A stretch of DNA of 64,000 nt from Mycobacterium ostraviense (GCF_002705925.1 NZ_NKRE01000001.1:457116-521115), one strand, 5' to 3'; numbered from the stretch's first letter, positions 9,804-21,126 are shown. The notes: generated from the letters alone by a model not told the origin. Translations and numbers: made by a program.

Positions 9804-11350
9804 GCGCAGCTCGCAACTCCGCCGCCACGCAGTGGCACAACCCGCTGCGCGACAAGCTGGACAAGCGGCTGCCCAGAATCGCGGGTTCGTGCGGCATGGT
9901 GATTTTCGGCGTCACCGGCGACCTGGCCCGCAAGAAGGTGATGCCGGCCATCTACGACCTGGCCAACCGGGGGCTGCTACCGCCCACGTTCGCCCTGGTG
10001 GGATTCGCCCGCAGAGACTGGGACACTCAAGATTTCGGCCAGGTGGTCTACCAGGCGGTCAAAGAACACTGCCGGACCCCGTTCCGGCAGGAGAACTGGG
10101 ATCGGCTGGCCGAGGGGTTTCGTTTCGTACCAGGCTCTTTCGATGACGAGCAGGCGTTCGCACGGCTCGCCGAGACGCTGGACAAACTCGACGCCGAGCG
10201 TGGCACCGGCGGCAATCACGCCTTCTACCTGGCCATCCCGCCCAAGGCATTCCCGGTGGTCTCCGAGCAGCTGCACAAGTCGGGACTGGCCCGTCCGCAG
10301 AGCGGCCGCTGGAGCCGGGTCGTCATCGAGAAACCGTTCGGCCATGACCTGGACAGTGCCCGTGAGCTGAACCGGGCGGTCAACGCGGTCTTTCCGGAGG
10401 AGTCGGTCTTCCGCATCGACCACTACCTGGGCAAAGAGACGGTGCAGAACATTCTGGCGCTGCGGTTCGCCAATCAATTCTGGGATCCGATCTGGAATGC
10501 GCACTATGTCGACCATGTGCAGATCACCATGGCCGAAGACATCGGCCTGGGCGGTCGGGCCGGCTACTACGACGGTATCGGTGCGGCCCGTGACGTCATC
10601 CAGAACCACCTGATGCAGCTGCTGGCATTGACCGCGATGGAAGAGCCGGTCAGCTTCAAACCGTCTGCGTTGCAGGCGGAAAAAATCAAGGTGCTCTCGG
10701 CAACTCGGCTTGCCGAGCCGCTCGACGAGACCAGCAGCCGTGGGCAATACACGGCCGGCTGGCAGGGCGGGGAAAAAGTGGTGGGTCTGCTCGACGAGGA
10801 AGGTTTCGCCGAGGACTCCACCACCGAGACGTTCGCCGCGATCACTCTGGAGGTCGACACCCGCCGCTGGGCCGGTGTGCCCTTCTATCTACGCACCGGA
10901 AAGCGGCTGGGCCGCAGGGTGACTGAGATCGCGCTGGTCTTCAAGCGGGCGCCGCATCTACCGTTCGACGCCACCATGACCGACGAGCTCGGAGCCAACG
11001 CCTTGGTCATCCGGGTGCAACCGGATGAAGGGATGACCCTGCGGTTCGGATCCAAGGTCCCGGGCAGTGCGATGGAAGTCCGCGACGTCAACATGGACTT
11101 CTCCTACGGCTCGGCGTTCGCCGAAGACTCGCCGGAAGCCTACGAGCGGCTCATCCTCGACGTACTCCTCGGCGAACCGTCGCTGTTTCCCGTCAATGCG
11201 GAGGTCGAGTTGGCTTGGGAAATACTGGATCCCGTCCTGGATTACTGGGCGGCGCACGGCAAACCCGACCCCTACGAGGCCGGCACGTGGGGCCCGGATT
11301 CGGCCTTCCAGATGCTGCACCGCACCGGCCGGGAGTGGCGGCGCCCGTGA
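9800..11350 (+). CDS. zwf2: glucose-6-phosphate dehydrogenase
   Basis: 516 residues. It oxidises glucose-6-phosphate to 6-phosphogluconolactone with NAD(P)+. The nucleotide-binding [18 protein letters not shown] and the substrate motif RIDHYLGKE are present. The start ATG at 9800 overlaps the tal stop. The stop TGA (11348-11350) forms the first bases of a 53-bp MIRU repeat that separates it from opcA. In other bacteria OpcA, encoded next, is needed for activity or assembly of this enzyme. Confidence 0.97.
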   Translation: MSAARNSAATQWHNPLRDKLDKRLPRIAGSCGMVIFGVTGDLARKKVMPAIYDLANRGLLPPTFALVGFARRDWDTQDFGQVVYQAVKEHCRTPFRQENWDRLAEGFRFVPGSFDDEQAFARLAETLDKLDAERGTGGNHAFYLAIPPKAFPVVSEQLHKSGLARPQSGRWSRVVIEKPFGHDLDSARELNRAVNAVFPEESVFRIDHYLGKETVQNILALRFANQFWDPIWNAHYVDHVQITMAEDIGLGGRAGYYDGIGAARDVIQNHLMQLLALTAMEEPVSFKPSALQAEKIKVLSATRLAEPLDETSSRGQYTAGWQGGEKVVGLLDEEGFAEDSTTETFAAITLEVDTRRWAGVPFYLRTGKRLGRRVTEIALVFKRAPHLPFDATMTDELGANALVIRVQPDEGMTLRFGSKVPGSAMEVRDVNMDFSYGSAFAEDSPEAYERLILDVLLGEPSLFPVNAEVELAWEILDPVLDYWAAHGKPDPYEAGTWGPDSAFQMLHRTGREWRRP

Positions 11351-11453
11351 TCCGCGCCGGCGACGATGCACTGCGAAGCGATGAAAAGGAGCGGCGCACA
11401 TGATCCGCGCCGGCGACGATGCACTGCGAAGCAGTGAGAAGGAGCGGCGCACA
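11348..11453 (+). repeat. MIRU-type tandem repeat, 2 x 53 bp
   Basis: Two consecutive 53-bp units (11348-11400 and 11401-11453) differ at only a few positions in the middle (GCGATGAAAA against GCAGTGAGAA). Each begins with TGATCCGCGCC and ends GGAGCGGCGCACA, so the stop codon of zwf2, the unit junction and the start codon of opcA all form the TGA/ATG overlaps typical of mycobacterial interspersed repetitive units. Each unit carries a GGAG ribosome-binding site. The copy number is likely to vary between strains. Confidence 0.9.
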
Positions 11454-12364
11454 TGATCGTCGATCTGCCCGAAACCACCACCACCGCAGTCAATAAGAAG
11501 CTCGACGAGCTACGCGCAAGGATCGGCGCTGTCACGATGGGCCGGGTCCTGACGCTGATCATCGCCCCGGACAGTGAGGCGATGTTCGAAGAATCCATCG
11601 AAGCCGCCAACTCCGCCAGCCATGAACATCCCAGCCGGATCATCGTGGTGATGCGAGGTGACCCGTACGCCGAGAAACCGCGCCTGGACGCCCAACTGCG
11701 GGTGGGCGCCGACGCCGGCGCCGGGGAGGTCGTGGTGCTGCGACTGTCCGGCCCCCTCTCCGGCCACGCCCACAGCGTCGTGATCCCTTTCCTGCTGCCC
11801 GACATCCCGGTAGTGGTCTGGTGGCCCGACATCGCTCCGGCGGTACCTGCCCAGGATCCCTTGGGCAAGTTGGCGATTCGCCGCATCATGGACGCCACCA
11901 ATGGCGTCGACCCGCTGTCGGCGATCAAGAGCCGGCTACCCGGATACACCGCCGGCGACACCGATTTGGCCTGGAGCCGCATCACCTATTGGCGGGCATT
12001 GCTGACCTCTGCCGTCGACCAGCCGCCCCACGAACCGATCGAGTCGGCGCTCGTCTCGGGCTTGAAGACCGAGCCGGCGCTCGACATCCTGGCTGGCTGG
12101 CTGGCCAGCCGGATCGACGGTCCGGTCCGCCGTGCGGTCGGCAAACTCCAAGTCGAGCTGGTGCGCAAGAGCGAGACCATCGTGTTGAGCCGACCGCAGG
12201 AAGGAACGACCGCCACCCTGAGCCGAACGGCCAGGCCCGATGCCCGGCTTCCGTTGGCGCGCAGGGTAACCGGGGAATGCCTGGCCGAAGATCTGCGCCG
12301 GCTGGACCCCGATGAAATCTACTTTGCGGCATTGGAAGGCATCAAGAAGGTGCAGTACGTATGA
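11453..12364 (+). CDS. opcA: OpcA, glucose-6-phosphate dehydrogenase assembly protein
   Basis: 303 residues, equal to the mycobacterial OpcA family. Strong N-terminal match ([21 protein letters not shown]), central [15 protein letters not shown] and C-terminal [14 protein letters not shown]. OpcA binds glucose-6-phosphate dehydrogenase and affects its oligomerisation and redox control (known from cyanobacteria and Corynebacterium). The ATG overlaps the end of the second MIRU unit, and the stop overlaps the pgl start by ATGA, so the order zwf2-MIRU-opcA-pgl is kept as one operon. Confidence 0.97.
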   Translation: MIVDLPETTTTAVNKKLDELRARIGAVTMGRVLTLIIAPDSEAMFEESIEAANSASHEHPSRIIVVMRGDPYAEKPRLDAQLRVGADAGAGEVVVLRLSGPLSGHAHSVVIPFLLPDIPVVVWWPDIAPAVPAQDPLGKLAIRRIMDATNGVDPLSAIKSRLPGYTAGDTDLAWSRITYWRALLTSAVDQPPHEPIESALVSGLKTEPALDILAGWLASRIDGPVRRAVGKLQVELVRKSETIVLSRPQEGTTATLSRTARPDARLPLARRVTGECLAEDLRRLDPDEIYFAALEGIKKVQYV

Positions 12365-13101
12365 ACCTTGACGTCCAAACCTTTCCTGATAGCGAGAATC
12401 TGGTCGAGGCGGCCGGCCAGCGACTGATCCAGGCCATCGACAACGCCGTGGCGGCCAGGGGGCAGGCACTGATCGTGCTGACCGGCGGCGGCAACGGCAT
12501 CGCGTTGCTGCGCTATCTCGGTGCGTCCGGGCCGCGGATCGACTGGTCGAAGATTCATCTGTTCTGGGGCGACGAGCGCTACGTCTCCGAGGAGGACGAC
12601 GAGCGCAACGACAAGCAGGCGCGTGCGGCGTTGCTCGATCACGTCGACATCCCACCGGGCCAGGTGCACCCGATGGCCGCCAGTGACGGTGAGTTCGGCA
12701 CCGACCTGGACGCCGCGGCACTGGCCTACGAACAGGTGCTGGCGGCCAATGCCGCACTGGGTGAGCGGGCACCGAATTTCGACGTCCACCTGTTGGGAAT
12801 GGGGCCCGAAGGCCACGTCAACTCGTTGTTCCCGCACACTGCGGCCGTGCGTGAGACTACCCGTCTGGTGGTTCCCGTCGAAGACTCGCCCAAACCCCCG
12901 CCCCAACGAATCACCTTGACGCTACCGGCGATACAGCGCTCCCGCGAAGTGTGGCTGATCGTTTCCGGCCGGGCCAAGGCCGAGGCCGTGGCAGCTGCCA
13001 TCGGCGGCGCGGACCCGGTTGCGGTGCCGGCGGCCGGGGCGGTCGGGCGGGAGAGCACACTGTGGCTGCTCGACGAGGAGGCCGCGGCCAAGCTCGGCTG
13101 A
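12361..13101 (+). CDS. pgl: 6-phosphogluconolactonase
   Basis: 246 residues (older name devB). It hydrolyses 6-phosphogluconolactone, the product of Zwf2, completing the oxidative entry steps together with its operon neighbours. Signature sites: [44 protein letters not shown]. The start overlaps the opcA stop by four bases. Confidence 0.97.
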   Translation: MNLDVQTFPDSENLVEAAGQRLIQAIDNAVAARGQALIVLTGGGNGIALLRYLGASGPRIDWSKIHLFWGDERYVSEEDDERNDKQARAALLDHVDIPPGQVHPMAASDGEFGTDLDAAALAYEQVLAANAALGERAPNFDVHLLGMGPEGHVNSLFPHTAAVRETTRLVVPVEDSPKPPPQRITLTLPAIQRSREVWLIVSGRAKAEAVAAAIGGADPVAVPAAGAVGRESTLWLLDEEAAAKLG

Positions 13102-13150
13102 CAACGCGGTCCGCAGACTCCGAGCCGTGTCGCCTTCAAATGGCGCGATA

Positions 13151-13549
13151 ATGACCATCATGGCAGACAGAAGCGTGCGCAGCGGGCCGGAGCGCAGCCG
13201 GATCAAGACCCTCACCCAGGCGGCGCTGAACGCCGACAAGACGGTGGAGCAGGTCGAGGACGTCCTCGAAGGACTGGACAAGACGATGAAGGAGCTGAAC
13301 AGTTCACTGACGGCTCTCAACACTACGGTGGAGCGGCTGGAGGGTGGCCTGGACCACCTGGAGGGCACATTATCCAGCCTGGACGATCTGGCCAAGCGGC
13401 TCATCGTGCTGGTCGAGCCGATCGAAGCCATCGTCGACCGGATCGACTACATCGTGAGCCTGGGCGAGACCGTGATGTCGCCGCTGTCGGTCACCGAGCA
13501 CGCTGTCCGCGGCGTGTTGGACCGCCTACGCAACCGCGCGGTGCGTTAA
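13151..13549 (+). CDS. conserved hypothetical protein (Rv1444c-like)
   Basis: 132 residues, entirely helical in appearance with heptad-like spacing: repeated KTVEQVEDVLEGLDKTMKELNSSLTALNTTVERLEGGLDHLEG, i.e. a long coiled coil of about 80 residues, then a more hydrophobic LIVLVEPIEAIVDRIDYIV segment. It lies 49 bp after pgl, at the position of Rv1444c. Two in-frame ATGs (13151, 13160) are possible. Function unknown; the shape suggests a membrane-proximal or multimeric scaffold (inference). Confidence 0.8.
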   Translation: MTIMADRSVRSGPERSRIKTLTQAALNADKTVEQVEDVLEGLDKTMKELNSSLTALNTTVERLEGGLDHLEGTLSSLDDLAKRLIVLVEPIEAIVDRIDYIVSLGETVMSPLSVTEHAVRGVLDRLRNRAVR

Positions 13550-13684
13550 CCGCGTGCGCGGCGGAAGCCCGCCGTCAATTCGCGTTGGGCGTGCCCGATA
13601 CACCCCTACCAGCATTTCTTAGTGCTTTTTTTGCATATGTTCATATTTGTCTCCTACTACCGAAGACCGATTTACACTGCGGCG

Positions 13685-15037
13685 ATGGCAGGTGTACTCG
13701 TAGCCCCGGAAATCTTGACCGCAACGGCAGCGGATTTGGCGGGGATCGGTTCGACACTTGAAGCGGCCAATAGGGCCGCAGCGGCCTCGACATCGCGCGT
13801 GCTCGCCGCCGGTGCCGATGAGGTCTCCGAAGCCATTGCCGACCTGCTCTCTGGCTATGCCCGCCAGTACCAGGCGCTGAGCACCAGCATGGCGGGATTT
13901 CATCAACAATTCGTGCAGACCTTAGCCTCCGGTGGAGGCTCCTACGCGGCCGCCGAGACCACCAACGCAGCCCCGCTGCAGACCCTCGAGCAGCAGGTGC
14001 TCGCCGTAATCAACGCGCCCACCCAGACCCTGCTGGGGCGCCCGCTGATCGGCACCGGCGCAGACGGAGCGCCCGGCCGAAACGGCGGCGACGGTGGTTT
14101 GCTGTGGGGCGACGGCGGAAACGGTGGGGCCGGGACGGCGGACCACCCTACCGGCGGCAATGGCGGCAACGCCGGGCTGATCGGCAACGGCGGGAACGGC
14201 GGCGCGGGCTACAGCCCGGCTGGCGTGACCGGAGCGGCCGGCGGGGCCGGCGGTGTGGGTGGTCGCGGTGGCTGGTTGTTCGGCAACGGCGGTGCCGGCG
14301 GCAACGGCGGCGCCGGCGCTAGCGGGATTTCCGGCCCACCTCACGCCACCGCCGGTCCTGGGGGTGACGGCGGTAACGGTGGTGCCGGCGGTGCTGCCGG
14401 GCTGTGGGGCACCGGCGGTGCCGGCGGGACCGGCGGGCAAGCCGGAACCGGCGGACGGGGCTTCGTCGGGCCCGTCAACGGTGACGGCGGCAATGGCGGC
14501 GACGGCGGAAATGGCGGCCTGGGCGGGGCCGGCGGCTGGCTCTACGGGGACGGCGGCGCCGGTGGCAACGGCGGAATGGGCGGGAACGGCGGGCCTGGTG
14601 GCTTTTCTGTCGTCACTGGTCAGCCGGGCGACAGCGGCAACGGCGGCAATGGCGGCACTGGTGCTGGCGGTGGGCCCGGCGGCTGGCTCTATGGCAACGG
14701 CGGAACAGGCGGAGCCGGCGGCAACGGCGGCGCCGGTGGCCTGCCTGTCCGCACTGGCGCGGGCGGCGACGGCGGTATCGGCGGCGACGGCGCTACGGGC
14801 GGGCGTGGCGGATTCCTGACCGGCAACGGCGGATCGGGCGGAGCCGGCGGCAGCGGCGGCCACGGCAACGGTGATGGCACCGACGGCGCCGGCGGTGACG
14901 GCGGCGACGGCGGCGACGCCGTGTTCATCGGGAACGGCGGTAACGGCGGGCCCGGCGGCGCGGGCGAGCCCGACGGAAACGGCGGCGCAGGCGGCGCCGG
15001 CGGGCAACTATTCGGCGGATCCGGGAGCCCCGGATAA
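13685..15037 (+). CDS. PE_PGRS family protein
   Basis: 450 residues. PE domain about 1-95 ([30 protein letters not shown]..., with the YAxxYQxL-like YARQYQALS helix end), a linker with the PLIGTGADG motif, then about 320 residues of Gly-Gly-Ala/Gly-Gly-Asn PGRS repeats. Cell-surface or secreted proteins exported by ESX-5. Start ATG 13685 fits the PE N-terminus; the frame extends upstream without meaning. The PGRS part ends abruptly 13 bp before the convergent ppc stop. M. tuberculosis has PE_PGRS26 in the same neighbourhood, but orthology cannot be judged from repeats. Confidence 0.93.
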   Translation: MAGVLVAPEILTATAADLAGIGSTLEAANRAAAASTSRVLAAGADEVSEAIADLLSGYARQYQALSTSMAGFHQQFVQTLASGGGSYAAAETTNAAPLQTLEQQVLAVINAPTQTLLGRPLIGTGADGAPGRNGGDGGLLWGDGGNGGAGTADHPTGGNGGNAGLIGNGGNGGAGYSPAGVTGAAGGAGGVGGRGGWLFGNGGAGGNGGAGASGISGPPHATAGPGGDGGNGGAGGAAGLWGTGGAGGTGGQAGTGGRGFVGPVNGDGGNGGDGGNGGLGGAGGWLYGDGGAGGNGGMGGNGGPGGFSVVTGQPGDSGNGGNGGTGAGGGPGGWLYGNGGTGGAGGNGGAGGLPVRTGAGGDGGIGGDGATGGRGGFLTGNGGSGGAGGSGGHGNGDGTDGAGGDGGDGGDAVFIGNGGNGGPGGAGEPDGNGGAGGAGGQLFGGSGSPG

Positions 15038-15050
15038 CGGCCTAGCCCGG

Positions 15051-17870
15051 TTAGCCGCTATTACGTAACGCGCTGGCCAGCCCGTTCATCGTCAGCAGGA
15101 TGCCGCGCTGCACCAATTCGTCGTCTTCGCCCGAGCGGTAGCGACGCAATAACTCCACCTGAAGGTGATTCAGCGGCTCCAGGTACGGGAAGCGGTTGAA
15201 CACCGAACGCGCCAGGGCCGGGTTGTCGACGAGCAGATCGTCGTGGCCGGTGATGCGCTTGTACATGGTGATGGTGCGGTGATGTTCGTCGGCAATCTTG
15301 TCGAAGACCCGGCGCCGCAATGATTCGTCGGCCACGAGTTCGGCGTAGTGGGCGGCCAGGCCTAGATCGCTTTTGGCCAGCACCTGCGCCATGTTGGACA
15401 GCACGCTGCGAAAAAACGGCCACCGCTGGTAGAGATCGTGCAGAACGTCCAGCTTGTCGGCCTCGCCTTCCGGGCCCGCTGCGATCCATCGCTCGAACGC
15501 TGTGCCGGCGCCGTACCATCCGGGAAGCATCACCCGTGACTGGCTCCACGCCAGCACCCATGGAATGGCGCGCAGGTCCGCGATCGACGACGTGGGCTTG
15601 CGGGACGTCGGGCGACTACCGATGTTCAGTGACCCGATTTCGCTGACCGGTGTGGACGCCATGAAATATTCGACGAAACCCGGTGTTTCGTGGACCAATT
15701 CGGCATACGCACGCTGCGACAGTGCGGCGACCTCCTCGAGCACCGCGTAAGCCGGCGCCGCCGTGTCACCGAGACCCTCGACATCCAGCAGCGTCGATTC
15801 CAGGGTTGCGGCCAACAGGCTCTCCAGGTTGCGACGCGCCATCTGCGGCTCGGCGTACTTGGCGGCAATCACCTCGCCCTGCTCGGTAAGGCGCAACGAG
15901 CCGCTCACCGCGCCCGGCGGCTGCGCCAAGATTGCTTGATAACTCGGGCCGCCGCCGCGGCCGACCGTGCCGCCGCGACCGTGGAAGAGCCGCAATCGAA
16001 TTCCCGACTTGCGAGCCGTTTCGACCAGGGCCAGCTCAGCGCGGTACACCGCCCAGTTGGCGGCCAGGTACCCGCCGTCCTTGTTGGAGTCGGAGTAGCC
16101 GAGCATCACCTCCTGCATGTCACCTCGGGCTTTGACCAGCCCGCGATACAGCGGAAGGTCCAGCGTTGCTTGCAGAATCGTCGCGCCGTTGCGCAGGTCG
16201 TCGATCGTCTCGAACAGTGGCGAGATGCCCACCGGGCAGTACGGTTGCGGTCCCGAGGCGTCCAGCAGGCCGGCCTCTTTCAGCAGGATCGCCGCCTCCA
16301 ACATGTCCGACACCGACCGGCACATGGAAATGACGTAATTGGGCACCGCCTCGGCACCGTAGGTCCGGACCGCGCGGGCGGCGGCCGCGACGATGTCAAG
16401 CTCGCCACGCGCCTGATCGGATATCTGCGCCCGGCCGCCGATCAGCGGTCGCCGGGTGCTGAGCTCGCCGACCAGCAGCGCGACCCGCTCGTCTTCGGGC
16501 AGCGAACCGTAGTCCGGATGCACCCCGGCCCATGCCAGCAGCTCGCCGACGACTTCCTCGTGTACGTCGGAATTTTGCCGCAGGTCCAGGCCGCACAGGT
16601 GAAAACCGAAGACGTGCACGGCTTCTCGCAACAAGGCCAGCCGGTCGTCGGCCAACAGCGCGCTGCCGTGGGTGCGCAGCGATGCATCGATGACGTCGAG
16701 GTCGGCCCGCAGCTCGCCCGGCGTGGCGTACGGCGGCAATCCCAGGTCCAGCTGGTGTTGCGGTTGCTGGTCCAGGATCTCGGCGCCGGTGGCGCTGAGC
16801 CGGGCACGGATCACCCGCAGCGCCCGCCGGTACGGTTCGTCGTCGCGAGCATTGTCGCGGCAGCCGCCGGCCAGCGCGGTCAACTCAGTTGTGACGGTGA
16901 GCAGCCGCGACGACATCGACAGCTCCTGCTCGAGCTGGTCGAGCTCGGCCAGGTAGTGCGACAGCGCGGTGTAGGCGGCGCTGCCGGTGGCCAGCCGCAC
17001 CACCTCGGCGGTCACGTTGGGGTTGCCGTCACGGTCGCCGCCGATCCAGGATCCCGGTTTCAGAATGGGCTCCGACAACAGCTCGGCGTCGGGCCACCGG
17101 TCGCGCAATGCCCCCCGCACCTCGGCGTTGACCTGCGGGACGACCTTGAAGAACGCCGACCGGTATAGCCGCAGCCCGACGGCGATCTCGTCGCTGATCT
17201 GCAGTCGCGACAGCCGGATCAGCGCGGTCTGCCACAAGGTCAGAACCTGGCGACGCAACTCCAATTCGATGCTGCGGCCGTCGTCGGTCTCGCTGTGGCC
17301 CTCGGCATGGAGCCGCATCAACTCGGTGATCCGGTGCTGGGTGATGAAGATGGTGCGCCGGCGGATCTCGGTCGGATGGGCGGTGATGACCGGGGAAACC
17401 AGCGCGCCCTTCAATGCGTCGGCGACGGTTACCGAATCCAGCTCGGCTGCTTCTAGTTTCAGGTACGTGGCGGCCAGGCTGCTGTCTTGCGGCGGCTCCC
17501 CGGCGGCGATGTGCCCGGCGCGGCGGCGTTCCCGGTGGATGTCTTCGGCGACGTTGGCCAGCAACGCGAAATGGCTGAATGCCCGAATGACCGGAAGCGC
17601 CCGGTGAATGTCGATGCCGTCGAACATGCGCGCCATCTCGGTTCGGTCGATCTCGGAACGGCGCACCCGGAAGGCTTCCACCCGTGCTCGCTCGACGAGT
17701 TCGAAGATTTCGTCGCCGTTCTGCTCGCGAACGGTGTCGCCCAGGATGGAGCCCAACAACCTGATGTCAGCGCGCATCGGCTCGGTCGCCTCGCGCCCCA
17801 GCCGGGTCCGATGGACATCGCCGATCGGTTCCAGCGCGGCATCGGATACCAGGTCGGCAGCGTTACCCAT
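15051..17870 (-). CDS. ppc: phosphoenolpyruvate carboxylase
   Basis: 939 residues, intact. It carboxylates phosphoenolpyruvate to oxaloacetate (anaplerosis). Family motifs: [18 protein letters not shown] (catalytic His), [53 protein letters not shown] and a C-terminal ending ...[14 protein letters not shown] 17870 chosen ([17 protein letters not shown]); longer frame upstream overlaps secG. M. leprae keeps ppc beside secG, whereas M. tuberculosis lacks it here and uses other anaplerotic enzymes, so this window shows the ancestral state. Divergent from secG with a 69-bp gap. Confidence 0.97.
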   Translation of the reverse strand: MGNAADLVSDAALEPIGDVHRTRLGREATEPMRADIRLLGSILGDTVREQNGDEIFELVERARVEAFRVRRSEIDRTEMARMFDGIDIHRALPVIRAFSHFALLANVAEDIHRERRRAGHIAAGEPPQDSSLAATYLKLEAAELDSVTVADALKGALVSPVITAHPTEIRRRTIFITQHRITELMRLHAEGHSETDDGRSIELELRRQVLTLWQTALIRLSRLQISDEIAVGLRLYRSAFFKVVPQVNAEVRGALRDRWPDAELLSEPILKPGSWIGGDRDGNPNVTAEVVRLATGSAAYTALSHYLAELDQLEQELSMSSRLLTVTTELTALAGGCRDNARDDEPYRRALRVIRARLSATGAEILDQQPQHQLDLGLPPYATPGELRADLDVIDASLRTHGSALLADDRLALLREAVHVFGFHLCGLDLRQNSDVHEEVVGELLAWAGVHPDYGSLPEDERVALLVGELSTRRPLIGGRAQISDQARGELDIVAAAARAVRTYGAEAVPNYVISMCRSVSDMLEAAILLKEAGLLDASGPQPYCPVGISPLFETIDDLRNGATILQATLDLPLYRGLVKARGDMQEVMLGYSDSNKDGGYLAANWAVYRAELALVETARKSGIRLRLFHGRGGTVGRGGGPSYQAILAQPPGAVSGSLRLTEQGEVIAAKYAEPQMARRNLESLLAATLESTLLDVEGLGDTAAPAYAVLEEVAALSQRAYAELVHETPGFVEYFMASTPVSEIGSLNIGSRPTSRKPTSSIADLRAIPWVLAWSQSRVMLPGWYGAGTAFERWIAAGPEGEADKLDVLHDLYQRWPFFRSVLSNMAQVLAKSDLGLAAHYAELVADESLRRRVFDKIADEHHRTITMYKRITGHDDLLVDNPALARSVFNRFPYLEPLNHLQVELLRRYRSGEDDELVQRGILLTMNGLASALRNSG

Positions 17871-17939
17871 GTGTCCCAGTATCGACGACCGGCCCGCCCG
17901 GCGCCCGCTATCTGCCGGCCATTCGGTAGGCTGCCGGTC

Positions 17940-18173
17940 ATGGAGTTGGCCCTGCAGATCACCTTGGTGATCACCAGCGTGCTGGTGGTGTTGCTGGTGC
18001 TGCTGCACCGCGCGAAAGGTGGCGGCCTGTCGACCCTGTTCGGCGGCGGGGTGCAGTCCAGCCTGTCCGGGTCGACCGTTGTCGAGAAGAACCTGGACCG
18101 GTTGACGCTGTTCATCACCGGGATCTGGGTGGTGTGCATCGTCGGCGTGGGTTTGTTGATCAAGTACCGCTGA
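17940..18173 (+). CDS. secG: protein translocase subunit SecG
   Basis: 77 residues, same length as M. tuberculosis SecG. Two transmembrane helices (about 3-21 and 54-72) flank the conserved cytoplasmic loop [15 protein letters not shown]. Part of the SecYEG channel in the inner membrane. ATG at 17940 is chosen by alignment to the family start (MELALQIT). Divergent from ppc. Confidence 0.97.
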   Translation: MELALQITLVITSVLVVLLVLLHRAKGGGLSTLFGGGVQSSLSGSTVVEKNLDRLTLFITGIWVVCIVGVGLLIKYR

Positions 18174-18269
18174 CGCGCCCGCGCAGCCCAGCGCCACGAC
18201 GGGTCGTCATGGTAGCTTTCGCCCTTGTGTTCGTCCCCATCCTCGTAGCGCGCGCCGCCGTCTGAGCTG

Positions 18270-20633
18270 GTGCGGTTCACCCATCCGTCGGGGCATGGGC
18301 CCGGCCACGACGTTGCCGCCGGGGTCCCGGGCCCGCTGGCCCGGTCGGAACACGACCTGGTTCGCGGGACCGGCAAGTACGTCGATGCCCTGCGGTTCGA
18401 CGGCGAGGCGCACGGTTGCCTGGTGCGCTCACCGCTGCCGCACGCCCGCATTCGGCGCATCGACAGCTCGCGGGCGGCGAGCGCGCCGGGAGTTCTGACC
18501 GTCCTCACGGGCCACGACATCGCGGCCACGATCCGTCCGCTGGGCTGCGTGATCGGTTTGCGCTCCGATGACGGCACACCTCGTGTCGATGCCGACCGCG
18601 CCGTATTGGCCGTGGACCGGGTGCGCCACGTCGGTGACGGTGTCGCCTTCGTCGTCGCCGAAACCGCAAACCAGGCCGCCACCGCCGCCGCCTTGGTCGA
18701 CGTCGGCTATGAGCCGCTGCCCTACCGATCCGACGCCGACTCACCCGAGCTGGAGGTGCCCATCTGGGCCGATGCACCCGACGACGTGTGCTTCACCTGG
18801 CGATTCGGCGACGCACCGGCGTGCCGGGCCCTGTTCGCTTCGGCCCATCACGTGGTGCGAATCACGCTGGCGTCACCGCGGCTTGTTCCCTACCCCATCG
18901 AACCGCGCGCGGCCGTCGGTATTTACGACGAACAGACCGATGCCATGACGTTGCTGGCCAATACCCAAGGGGTGCATTTCGTCCGCAACGTGCTGGCCCG
19001 GGCCTTCGACCGGGACCCGCGGCGGCTGCGGGTGCTGACGCCCGCCGTTGGTGGCGGGTTCGGCGCAAAGATCTACGCCTATCCGGAGCACGCCCTGGTG
19101 CTGGAGAGCGCCCGCCGGCTGCGGCGACCGGTCCGCTGGACGGCCACCCGTTCGGAGTCCTTCCTGTCCGATACCCAAGGCCGCGGGCACATCACCGACG
19201 CGGCGATCGCCCTGGACAAGGACGGCCGCTTTCTGGCGTTGTCGGTCCGGCCTACCGTCGACTTGGGCGCCTACCTGTCGCAGCTCGCGCCGCTGACCGC
19301 GACCGGGGTCGGCGCGCCAGTACAGGCCGGCGCCTACCGCTTCCAAGCCGTCGAAATCAACGTACGAGCCATGTTCACCAACAACGTGCCGGTCGACGCT
19401 TTTCGCGGAGCGGGCCGCCCGGAGGCGAACTACGTGCTGGAACGACTGATCGACCGGGCCGCCCGCGAGCTGGGTTTCGATCCGGCCCTGCTGCGAGCCC
19501 GCAATCTGCCCGCCACTCAGACCCGGCCCCTGACCGCGGCCACCGGGCTGGTCATCGACGGCGGCCGCTTTCTGGACAATCAGATTCGGTGTCTGGACGT
19601 GGCCGACCGTGCCGGGTTCGAAGCGCGACGGCGAGAATCGGCGGCGCGTGGACGCTTGCGCGGATTCGGTTTTGCCAACTATCTCGAAGCCAACGGCGGC
19701 CTGCAGGTCGCCGAGGCCATGAGCGCCGGCGCCTTTCCCGTCGAGTGCGCCACCCTGACGTTTTCCGGTGACGGCTGCCTGGACATCGTCGTCGGAACTC
19801 AATCAAGCGGACAGGACCATGCCGTTCCGCTTCAGCGGCTGGCTGCCGAGCGGCTCGGTATGGATCCGCGGCACATCACCGTGCGCGAGGGCGACAGTTC
19901 GGTGGCGCCGCTGGGGGCGGGTACCGGCGGATCCAAGTCGCTGCTGACCTCGACCGCTGCACTGGACCAGGCTTTGTCCGACGCGGTGCAGCGCGGCAAG
20001 CAGGTACTCGCGGACAAGTGGGGCGTGGATGCCGAAGCGGTGAGCTTTGCCGACGGCAGGTTTCTTGCCGATGCCGGTGCGGGCGAATGGTTTTCGTCCT
20101 CGATCGGCGAGGTGGCCACGCACTGGCCGGGAGCATTGGACGGTCAGTCCGAGGTCAGCTTGCGCAACGGCAGCTTCGCCAACGGCTGCCATGCCTGCGA
20201 ACTTGAGATCGACCCGGAAACCGGTTGCGTCACGGTGCTGCGCTACGTCGCGGTCGACGATTTCGGCCGGGTGATCAACGAAGGCGCGGTGCGTGGCCAG
20301 GTACAGGGCGCAGTGGCGCACGGTATCGCCCAGGCGCTCCTGGAGCGTGCACCCGGCTGCGAGGAACTGATGCGCATCGCCGCCGGCGGCGCCGCGGCGT
20401 ACACTCCCCCGACTGCATGCGAGATACCCGACGTCGAATGGGTCGACAATGGTCTGCCGTCGACGACCAATGTGTTGGGGGCCAAGGGATGTGGCGAATC
20501 CGGTACCGCAGCAGCTCCCCCCGCTGTGATGAACGCCGTCGCCGATGCGCTCCGGGACTATCCGGCTGCGGCCGGCATCCAGATGCCCGCCCGCCCCGCT
20601 GTCATCTGGAAGGCCATCCATGAAGAACGTTGA
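18270..20633 (+). CDS. molybdopterin-dependent hydroxylase large subunit (CoxL/xanthine dehydrogenase family)
   Basis: 787 residues. Contains the aldehyde oxidase/xanthine dehydrogenase a/b-hammerhead domain (about 25-130) and Mo-cofactor domain (about 140-780): VGGGFGAKIYAYPEH, VDAFRGAGRPEANYVLERLID, GTGGSKS and the C-terminal VLGAKGCGESGTAAAPPAVMNAV with the catalytic Glu. The exact active-site loop of CO dehydrogenase (AYRCSFR) is not present: DAFRGAG is the general form, so oxidation of an aldehyde, purine or aromatic is more likely than of CO. GTG start at 18270. First gene of an L-S-M operon; overlaps the next start by 14 bp. Confidence 0.88.
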   Translation: MRFTHPSGHGPGHDVAAGVPGPLARSEHDLVRGTGKYVDALRFDGEAHGCLVRSPLPHARIRRIDSSRAASAPGVLTVLTGHDIAATIRPLGCVIGLRSDDGTPRVDADRAVLAVDRVRHVGDGVAFVVAETANQAATAAALVDVGYEPLPYRSDADSPELEVPIWADAPDDVCFTWRFGDAPACRALFASAHHVVRITLASPRLVPYPIEPRAAVGIYDEQTDAMTLLANTQGVHFVRNVLARAFDRDPRRLRVLTPAVGGGFGAKIYAYPEHALVLESARRLRRPVRWTATRSESFLSDTQGRGHITDAAIALDKDGRFLALSVRPTVDLGAYLSQLAPLTATGVGAPVQAGAYRFQAVEINVRAMFTNNVPVDAFRGAGRPEANYVLERLIDRAARELGFDPALLRARNLPATQTRPLTAATGLVIDGGRFLDNQIRCLDVADRAGFEARRRESAARGRLRGFGFANYLEANGGLQVAEAMSAGAFPVECATLTFSGDGCLDIVVGTQSSGQDHAVPLQRLAAERLGMDPRHITVREGDSSVAPLGAGTGGSKSLLTSTAALDQALSDAVQRGKQVLADKWGVDAEAVSFADGRFLADAGAGEWFSSSIGEVATHWPGALDGQSEVSLRNGSFANGCHACELEIDPETGCVTVLRYVAVDDFGRVINEGAVRGQVQGAVAHGIAQALLERAPGCEELMRIAAGGAAAYTPPTACEIPDVEWVDNGLPSTTNVLGAKGCGESGTAAAPPAVMNAVADALRDYPAAAGIQMPARPAVIWKAIHEER

Positions 20634-21126
20634 GCCCGCTGGCACGGTCAGGTTCACGGTCAACGGTGCTCCTGCCGAAGTGAACGTGGCCGCACACGAG
20701 CGTCTGGTCGACGTGCTGCGTGGTCCGCTCGAACTCACCGGTGCCGCAATCGGATGTGATACGGCCGTGTGCGGCGCTTGTACCGTGCTGCTGGACGGCC
20801 GCACGGTGAAGTCCTGCACCGTTCTTGCGGTGCAGGCCGCGGACACCGACGTCGTCACCGTCGAAGGATTGGCCACGCCGGATTCCCTACACGTGCTGCA
20901 GGCAGCATTCCTCCGCCACGGCGCCGTGCAATGCGGCTACTGCACCGCTGGCATGCTGGTGGCCGCAGTCGACCTGCTGACCCGCTACGGCGCGTCACTG
21001 GATGAGGCCATCATCCGCGACGGCATCTGCGGAAACCTGTGCCGCTGCACCGGATACCGCAGCATTGTCTCCGCTATCGCCGAGGCCGCCGCGGAGATGG
21101 CCGCCGACGACGGGTCGGCGCGTTGA
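20620..21126 (+). CDS. molybdenum hydroxylase 2Fe-2S subunit (CoxS type)
   Basis: 168 residues. N-terminal plant-type ferredoxin cluster in GCDTAVCGACTVLLDG...SC (four Cys) and C-terminal helical [2Fe-2S] cluster in QCGYCTAGM ... CGNLCRCTGY. It passes electrons from the Mo site to FAD. ATG 20620 overlaps the large-subunit gene; the stop overlaps the next TTG start. Confidence 0.95.
   Translation: MKNVEPAGTVRFTVNGAPAEVNVAAHERLVDVLRGPLELTGAAIGCDTAVCGACTVLLDGRTVKSCTVLAVQAADTDVVTVEGLATPDSLHVLQAAFLRHGAVQCGYCTAGMLVAAVDLLTRYGASLDEAIIRDGICGNLCRCTGYRSIVSAIAEAAAEMAADDGSAR

Noticed and set aside
14050..15000. Possible CRISPR-like short repeats
   Set aside because: Irregular Gly-Gly-Asn/Ala codon repeats of the PGRS domain; no constant repeat with unique spacers.
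13922..15007. 361-codon minus-strand Ala/Val-rich frame opposite PE_PGRS
   Set aside because: Mirror of the GGC/GGN repeat codons; low-complexity and no start context.
18270..20633. Aerobic CO dehydrogenase (form I) large subunit
   Set aside because: The characteristic AYRCSFR-type loop is not present; the general FRGAG loop points to another molybdenum hydroxylase.
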